Source: Lentimicrobium sp. L6 (lineage in GTDB: Bacteria > Bacteroidota > Bacteroidia > Bacteroidales > UBA12170). Taken from it: a stretch of 48,190 bases of DNA. Under the pieces are notes generated by a model. It had not been told where the DNA came from. It saw only the letters and a program-made list of their open reading frames with translations, and ran no database searches. The stretch lies in NCBI RefSeq assembly GCF_013166655.1, contig NZ_JABKCA010000042.1:1-48190 (forward strand), written 5' to 3'. The position numbers and the translations under genes were made by a program. Within the stretch, counting starts at the first letter, position 1. Every line of letters begins with the position of its first letter. This document shows positions 43,937 to 48,190 of this stretch, one piece after another.

Positions 43937-44698
43937 TTAATATCTCAAGGATAAACAACTCAATCCACCATCCAATTTCTGGAATTCCGACATGTCTAAT
44001 TCTATGATTTCATAACCTGTTTGCCCAATGACTTCTTTAGCTTTTGGAAATCCCTTTGGTATGATTACCGTATCATTTACCCAGATGCAATTTGCGGCGT
44101 AAGACTCCCCTTGCTCAACCTCTAGAATATTAAACTTCTTAAACTCGTCCTTCTCTAAAAACTCTCCACAAGCTACTAGATAATTATTCTCCAAATAAGC
44201 TAAACCGGTTTTTAAATGTAGGACCTCTTCCAAAGAAACTAAAGAACCTGTCATCCCATATTTCTCCAGAATAGAAATCATCTGCTTTGCACCATCCTCA
44301 TTTGTTCTGGCTGACAAACCTATAAAATAGTGATTCTCAACCATCATAATATCACCAGCCTCAACAGTACCCGGAGCTTGAATAAACTCAATATTCTTGT
44401 ATTCATCCTTCAAAACTTCTTTCATCTCTTCAATCTCTCCCCTCCTGCTTTCGGCCCCAGGATGAGTGATTATTGCGCAATGAGGTGTACACAGGGCAAC
44501 ATCCTCCACAAATGTACTGTCTGGAAAGTTCTCATCAGCTTCCAAAGTAATCACTTCGAGCCCACAGCTCAAAAGAGCGTCTACATAGGCTTCATGTTGT
44601 TTTATGGCCAATTGATAATCAGGCTGACCAAGGTTAACAGAACTCAGCCCATTGATCATGCTTTTACTTGGAATTCTTACTATCGCTTTTTGAAACAT
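43937..44698 (-). CDS. Dimethylarginine dimethylaminohydrolase-like amidinohydrolase (253 aa)
   Basis: The guanidino-modifying fold is recognised by PDSTFVEDVA (residues 59-68), GTVEAGDIM (110-118), catalytic His161 in LHLKTGLAYL and catalytic Cys248 in LDGGLSCLSLRY. These match dimethylarginine dimethylaminohydrolases, which release citrulline from methylated arginines. Bacterial members may use other guanidino substrates, so the substrate is not fixed. The length is normal and it is a single gene. Confidence 0.85.
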   Translation of the reverse strand: MFQKAIVRIPSKSMINGLSSVNLGQPDYQLAIKQHEAYVDALLSCGLEVITLEADENFPDSTFVEDVALCTPHCAIITHPGAESRRGEIEEMKEVLKDEYKNIEFIQAPGTVEAGDIMMVENHYFIGLSARTNEDGAKQMISILEKYGMTGSLVSLEEVLHLKTGLAYLENNYLVACGEFLEKDEFKKFNILEVEQGESYAANCIWVNDTVIIPKGFPKAKEVIGQTGYEIIELDMSEFQKLDGGLSCLSLRY

Positions 44699-44780
44699 AC
44701 CTTCATTATTTTATGTTGGTGAAGTTATAAAATCTTAGGATAAAATGAATGTCTTTTCTACTTTTACAAAAAAAATATGC

Positions 44781-45005
44781 ATGAATAAATACGCCATCAT
44801 TAGTTTAGTTGTTATCTTTATTGTACTTATCATCTTAAAAGTCAATTTCTTTTGGTTAGCTGTTTTAGCGATTGCTGCAGCTTATTTTGTCCGAAAACAT
44901 CTACAATCAGTAAAACAAGAAAATACAAATGAGGAGGTTCATAAGAAGGCAGATAAGCTTGATATCCCAAACAATAAGATAAGCTCAAAAGAGGAAGAAA
45001 ACTAA
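44781..45005 (+). CDS. Small single-helix membrane protein (74 aa)
   Basis: I took the ATG at 44781 (MNKYAIISL), because the longer ORF from 44745 adds a Phe/Thr/Lys leader that disrupts the hydrophobic start. One long hydrophobic segment (about residues 4-34) is followed by a charged, Lys/Glu-rich tail. No family is recognised. It lies between divergent and unrelated genes, and no good promoter is visible. Confidence 0.5.
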   Translation: MNKYAIISLVVIFIVLIILKVNFFWLAVLAIAAAYFVRKHLQSVKQENTNEEVHKKADKLDIPNNKISSKEEEN

Positions 45006-45130
45006 ACCAATATGGACTGAAAGTACCATAGAAGAGCTGTTAATACCCTGTTAAAGGAAAATATTTTTTTAATTCTTTGTAAGGAATTCATTTTCTTTAC
45101 GACTACAAAGGAAAACCAAAAGTTATTTTT

Positions 45131-45811
45131 ATGAAAAAAATATTTACAATTATACTAATTATTACAGCAAGCTTACAAATATCAGCGCAAAATTTCTATT
45201 TTGAACCCAGCAATGAATTATCGAAGGTTATTGGTATTTCTAGTTCAAGTTATTTGCGCTTGAATATTTTAAGAAATCCGGCTGTTGATACTGTTAGGCT
45301 CAAATACGAATTAGTCACTAATACCATCCCTGATGAATGGTACCGTTCATACTGTGATAATCATGGATGTATGTCGAGTCTTCCTGAATATGGTGAAATG
45401 TCACCTCTCTTTGATGAATTCACAAGCTATATTGAGCTATCCTTCGATCCGCTATATATAAACGGCTCTGGTACAGTAGCCTATTATATTTATGAATCTG
45501 GTGATTATGAGAATGGACAAACGATGACCTTCAATGTAGAAACAGAAGATTTTGTTGGTATTGAAGACCGCTTAGCAGAAAAATTAGTTTTAGGTCCAAA
45601 TCCTTTCCAGTATTTTATTAATGTGAGCAACGACGAGATTATAAAGGAGTTGAACCTTTACGATATTACCGGCAAACAAATCCAAACAATCTCTACCATA
45701 GCTAGCACACAATATACTATGGAAACAAGTCAATTGAATAATGGTATTTATTTGCTTGAAATTATAGATATGTTTGGAAACAAAACAACTCGAAAATTGA
45801 CAAAGAATTAA
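45131..45811 (+). CDS. Secreted protein with T9SS type A sorting domain (226 aa)
   Basis: A signal peptide ends near residue 20 (SLQISAQ). The central ~120 residues form an unrecognised beta-rich domain with two close Cys (SYCDNHGCMSSL). The C-terminal ~75 residues (LGPNPFQYFINV to TTRKLTKN) are a type A T9SS sorting domain (NPF, LYDITGK, NNGIYLLEI). It is exported by the type IX system. The role is unknown. Confidence 0.85.
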   Translation: MKKIFTIILIITASLQISAQNFYFEPSNELSKVIGISSSSYLRLNILRNPAVDTVRLKYELVTNTIPDEWYRSYCDNHGCMSSLPEYGEMSPLFDEFTSYIELSFDPLYINGSGTVAYYIYESGDYENGQTMTFNVETEDFVGIEDRLAEKLVLGPNPFQYFINVSNDEIIKELNLYDITGKQIQTISTIASTQYTMETSQLNNGIYLLEIIDMFGNKTTRKLTKN

Positions 45812-45833
45812 ATTGAACTGATTTATATTACAT

Positions 45834-45863
45834 AAAAAAAGCTCCTAAATAAGGAGCTTTTTT
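45834..45863. terminator. Bidirectional terminator between the T9SS cargo and the M24 peptidase gene
   Basis: AGCTCCT (45840-45846) / AGGAGCT (45852-45858), flanked by A7 and a T-tract. Confidence 0.85.
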
Positions 45864-45880
45864 ATGTTTAAGAACAAGCT

Positions 45881-47284
45881 TTATAATGGATTTGCCATTA
45901 CCGCTTCTATCTCTTCAATAGTCTTTGGAATTGGTTTTCCTAAAACTCTATATCCAGTCTCTGTAACTAAAATATCATCCTCAATACGAATACCTCCAAA
46001 ATCTTTATAAGTCTCTACGACATCGTAATTAATAAACTCACTTTGTTTGTTTTCAGCTTTCCATTGGTCGATTAGTGCAGGAATGAAATAACAACCTGGC
46101 TCTACTGTTAAAACAATACCAGGTTTTAGTTCTTTTCCTAATCGAAGATAGGCTGTTCCGAAATTCTTACTTCTCACAGTTTTTTCATCATAGCCTACGT
46201 TATTTTCTCCTAAACCTTCCATATCATGAACATCTAAGCCCATTTGGTGACCTAAACCATGAGGCATAAACAAAGTATGTGCTTCTGCATCAACAGCTGC
46301 TTGAGCATCCCCTTTCATGATTCCAGCTTTAATTAAACCTTCAACCAATACCCTAGCTGCTAAAAAATGTATTTCTCTATATTCTAAACCTGGTTTAATG
46401 GCTTCAATGGCCTTCATATTGGCATCGAGTACAGCTTGATAAACCGCCTTTTGGCGCTCATTGAACTTACCTCCTACTGGAACCGTTCTGGTGATATCAC
46501 TTGCATAATGCATCGTGGTTTCAGCACCACCATCAGTAACCATCATTTGGCCAACTTCAATAATATTATCGTGATGATGATTATGCAAAGTCTCTCCATG
46601 CACACTTAAAATAATTGGGAAAGAAACGGGTCCTCCTTTTGCTAAGGAAATACCTTCGATGGTACCTGCAATTTCTCGTTCAACTCTACCAGCTGTAGCT
46701 GCCATTCTCATTGAAGTAGTATGCATTTCGTAGGCAATATCAACAGCTTTCTCAATTTCTGCTACTTCAACATCCTCTTTAATTTCTCTTAACTTAACAA
46801 CAGCCTTAATCAAGTCTAAGGAAACATAATCGTTAACTGAAAATGGCTTCATTCCTAATAAAGAAGATAATTGTAATTTATGTTCTCCTCTATAAGGTGG
46901 AAGGAAGTGTATCTTTCGGCCTTCTTTTATGGCATCATTAAGCACTGTTTCTAAATTGGCTAATGTATTAGAGTTGGATACTCCTACCTTTGCGGATAAA
47001 TCTTTAATACTTGGCTGAGGTCCCATCCATATGATATCATCAATATCTACATCATTACCAAAAATATAATCTTTATCAGCATCTACATCTATCACTCCAA
47101 CCAGGTTATAAAGGTCTAAGCCAAAGAAATAAAGGAAATTACTGTCTTGACGAAAAGCATAGGTATTGGCAGGATAGTTAAAACTGGCTTCTTCATTACC
47201 AATGAATAATAATAAACCATCCTTAATTTCTGACTTCAATTTTTGACGTCTATTTATATAAGTTTCTTTATCAAATAAATGCAT
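45881..47284 (-). CDS. Xaa-Pro aminopeptidase, M24B family (467 aa)
   Basis: Removes N-terminal residues preceding proline. An N-terminal AMP_N-like domain (KLKSEIKDGLLLFIGNEEASF and DSNFLYFFGL) precedes the pita-bread catalytic domain. Metal ligands can be seen in DGGAETTMHYASDITRT (two Asp), the His in MPHGLGHQMGLDVHD, the Glu in TVEPGCYF and the Glu in GIRIEDDILVT. The full dimetal set is intact. Length is normal for the PepP type. It is a single gene. Confidence 0.93.
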   Translation of the reverse strand: MHLFDKETYINRRQKLKSEIKDGLLLFIGNEEASFNYPANTYAFRQDSNFLYFFGLDLYNLVGVIDVDADKDYIFGNDVDIDDIIWMGPQPSIKDLSAKVGVSNSNTLANLETVLNDAIKEGRKIHFLPPYRGEHKLQLSSLLGMKPFSVNDYVSLDLIKAVVKLREIKEDVEVAEIEKAVDIAYEMHTTSMRMAATAGRVEREIAGTIEGISLAKGGPVSFPIILSVHGETLHNHHHDNIIEVGQMMVTDGGAETTMHYASDITRTVPVGGKFNERQKAVYQAVLDANMKAIEAIKPGLEYREIHFLAARVLVEGLIKAGIMKGDAQAAVDAEAHTLFMPHGLGHQMGLDVHDMEGLGENNVGYDEKTVRSKNFGTAYLRLGKELKPGIVLTVEPGCYFIPALIDQWKAENKQSEFINYDVVETYKDFGGIRIEDDILVTETGYRVLGKPIPKTIEEIEAVMANPL

Positions 47285-47766
47285 ATGTTGTGTTTTTTTT
47301 GTTATGATGACGAAATTACAAAAAAAACAAAGTAAAGATATCTTATACCTTCCTAATTTATCCTAAAAAATGCCTATTAGAAATTATTAACTAAAGATGA
47401 TGTTGAAAAGCAGCAAGCTTCTTCTTATATTTAAATAATACTTACAGCAAAAGTTAATATTGAATATTTAAACCAATTTCCATTTACTTTAACGACTGAA
47501 TGTTTATGTAATTGGACTTTATATACTTTTCACATTCAATGATTAGGCTATTTAAATTTGAATTTTCATTTTTCAGATCTCGCAAACACAAAACACTTAT
47601 CACCCTGTATTCCTGCCAATTAACACATGCTGTAGTAATAAAATAACATCATACTAGCCTACTGTAAAACTATTGTATGGTTTATTTTTTTTCAATTAGG
47701 AATTAATATTATCTCCTTTGTCCCTGTAAAAAAATCATGAATTAATGTTAAACAAAAACGATTAAT
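47285..47766. other. Intergenic region, 482 bases, divergent promoters
   Basis: A/T-rich spacer between the divergent M24 peptidase gene and the edge gene. I see no ORF, RNA gene, or clear TAnnTTTG promoter in it. Confidence 0.5.
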
Positions 47767-48190
47767 ATGAGACAAACAACTAACTCTTTAAAGAAATTAA
47801 AGCTGCTGATGATAATGTCATTGATGATGTTATCTTCATTTTCCTTTGCTCAATTTGACATATTCATTTGGACTACTGACGGCATGTTACCCATGGCAGA
47901 TGTAACCGTAGTCCTTGATGGTGAAACTATCGTAACTGAAGGTGGCCCAATGGGTGGTGAGGCTGTTTTTACTAATAAAGCTCCAGGAACTTATAACTAT
48001 ACTGCTTCTAAAGATGGATTCATCACTGTTAATGGTTCTGTTACTATTACTGATGCTAATGGCTCCGACTTTGCAGTTATGCTTCCCACTCCTGAAACCT
48101 ATGATATTTACATCTGGACTACTGATGGAATGCTGCCCATGGCAGATGTAACCGTAGTCCTTGATGGTGAAACTATCGTAACTGAAGGTG
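47767..48190 (+). CDS. Secreted tandem-repeat protein, cut by the window edge (at least 141 aa)
   Basis: The start codon opens a Lys-containing, Met-rich signal peptide ending near FSFAQ. The mature part begins with a repeat of 82 residues (47857-48102) of the form DIFIWTTDGMLPMADVTVVL, then APGTYNYTASKDGF and TDANGSDFAVMLP. A second copy starts at 48103 (DIYIWTTDGMLPMADV) and runs off the window. The fold is likely a carboxypeptidase-regulatory-like beta sandwich. It continues beyond the window; a T9SS sorting domain at its end is expected but not visible. Confidence 0.85.
   Translation, partial: MRQTTNSLKKLKLLMIMSLMMLSSFSFAQFDIFIWTTDGMLPMADVTVVLDGETIVTEGGPMGGEAVFTNKAPGTYNYTASKDGFITVNGSVTITDANGSDFAVMLPTPETYDIYIWTTDGMLPMADVTVVLDGETIVTEG
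47857..48190 (+). repeat. 246-bp coding tandem repeat, second copy cut by the window edge
   Basis: Copy 1 47857-48102, copy 2 from 48103. In the 88 visible bases of copy 2 there are 8 differences from copy 1, all in the first 33 bases; the last 55 bases are identical. Confidence 0.9.

Overview
The window is a low-GC chromosomal segment from a member of the Bacteroidota. Four things in the sequence support this: type IX secretion (T9SS) C-terminal sorting domains on at least three proteins, a PorD/DUF4835 gene, Bacteroidota-style promoters (TAnnTTTG, sometimes with an upstream TTG), and the gene set bamD-rpoZ-coaBC-porD-recN-fabI. Genus and order cannot be fixed from the sequence alone. The ferredoxin-linked 2-oxoglutarate oxidoreductase fits a marine or low-oxygen lineage, but that is only inference.

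Layout. 1-5.9 kb: a small secreted protein, an RsuA/RluB-type pseudouridine synthase, a small membrane ORF and a 1377-aa AsmA-like envelope protein, all on the minus strand. 6.0-9.2 kb: korA-korB, with a 2[4Fe-4S] ferredoxin divergent from them and probably their redox partner. 9.3-15.3 kb: minus-strand housekeeping genes bamD-rpoZ, then coaBC-porD-recN-fabI, with terminators separating the groups. 15.4-16.8 kb: an exo/endonuclease/phosphatase-fold protein and an 84-aa orphan with its own promoter and terminator. 17.2-20.7 kb (plus): ruvB-queG, trxA and a DUF58 protein. 20.8-28.2 kb (minus): a DUF4907 protein followed by a 2365-aa secreted Kelch/Ig-like protein with a gliding-motility-type C-terminal domain. 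28.4-32.3 kb: a Smr-domain protein, RNase P RNA, and a DUF1338 dioxygenase-like gene divergent from a class III aminotransferase. 32.3-38.5 kb: a repair block (mfd, dinB, and a LexA-like S24 regulator divergent from dinB) with the richest non-coding structure of the window. 38.5-48.2 kb: small Cys-rich and TfoX-like genes, a beta-barrel-like protein, an ABC-F ATPase, an FG-GAP T9SS cargo, a DDAH-like hydrolase, another T9SS cargo, an M24 aminopeptidase, and the start of a repeat protein cut by the window edge.

Most of the window is ordinary core genome. No CRISPR array, prophage, insertion sequence or obvious defence island was seen. The items most worth a second look are: (1) the 521-bp gap between dinB and the LexA-like regulator, which holds an inverted pair of REP-like hairpins and a separate ~134-nt interrupted hairpin; (2) the nearly exact 453-residue tandem supra-domain duplication in the giant secreted protein; (3) the 246-bp coding tandem repeat at the right edge, with a sharp boundary between diverged and identical sequence; (4) degenerate GATGACGG/GAAGTGA-type repeats next to several stop codons; and (5) several promoters that almost abut start codons.
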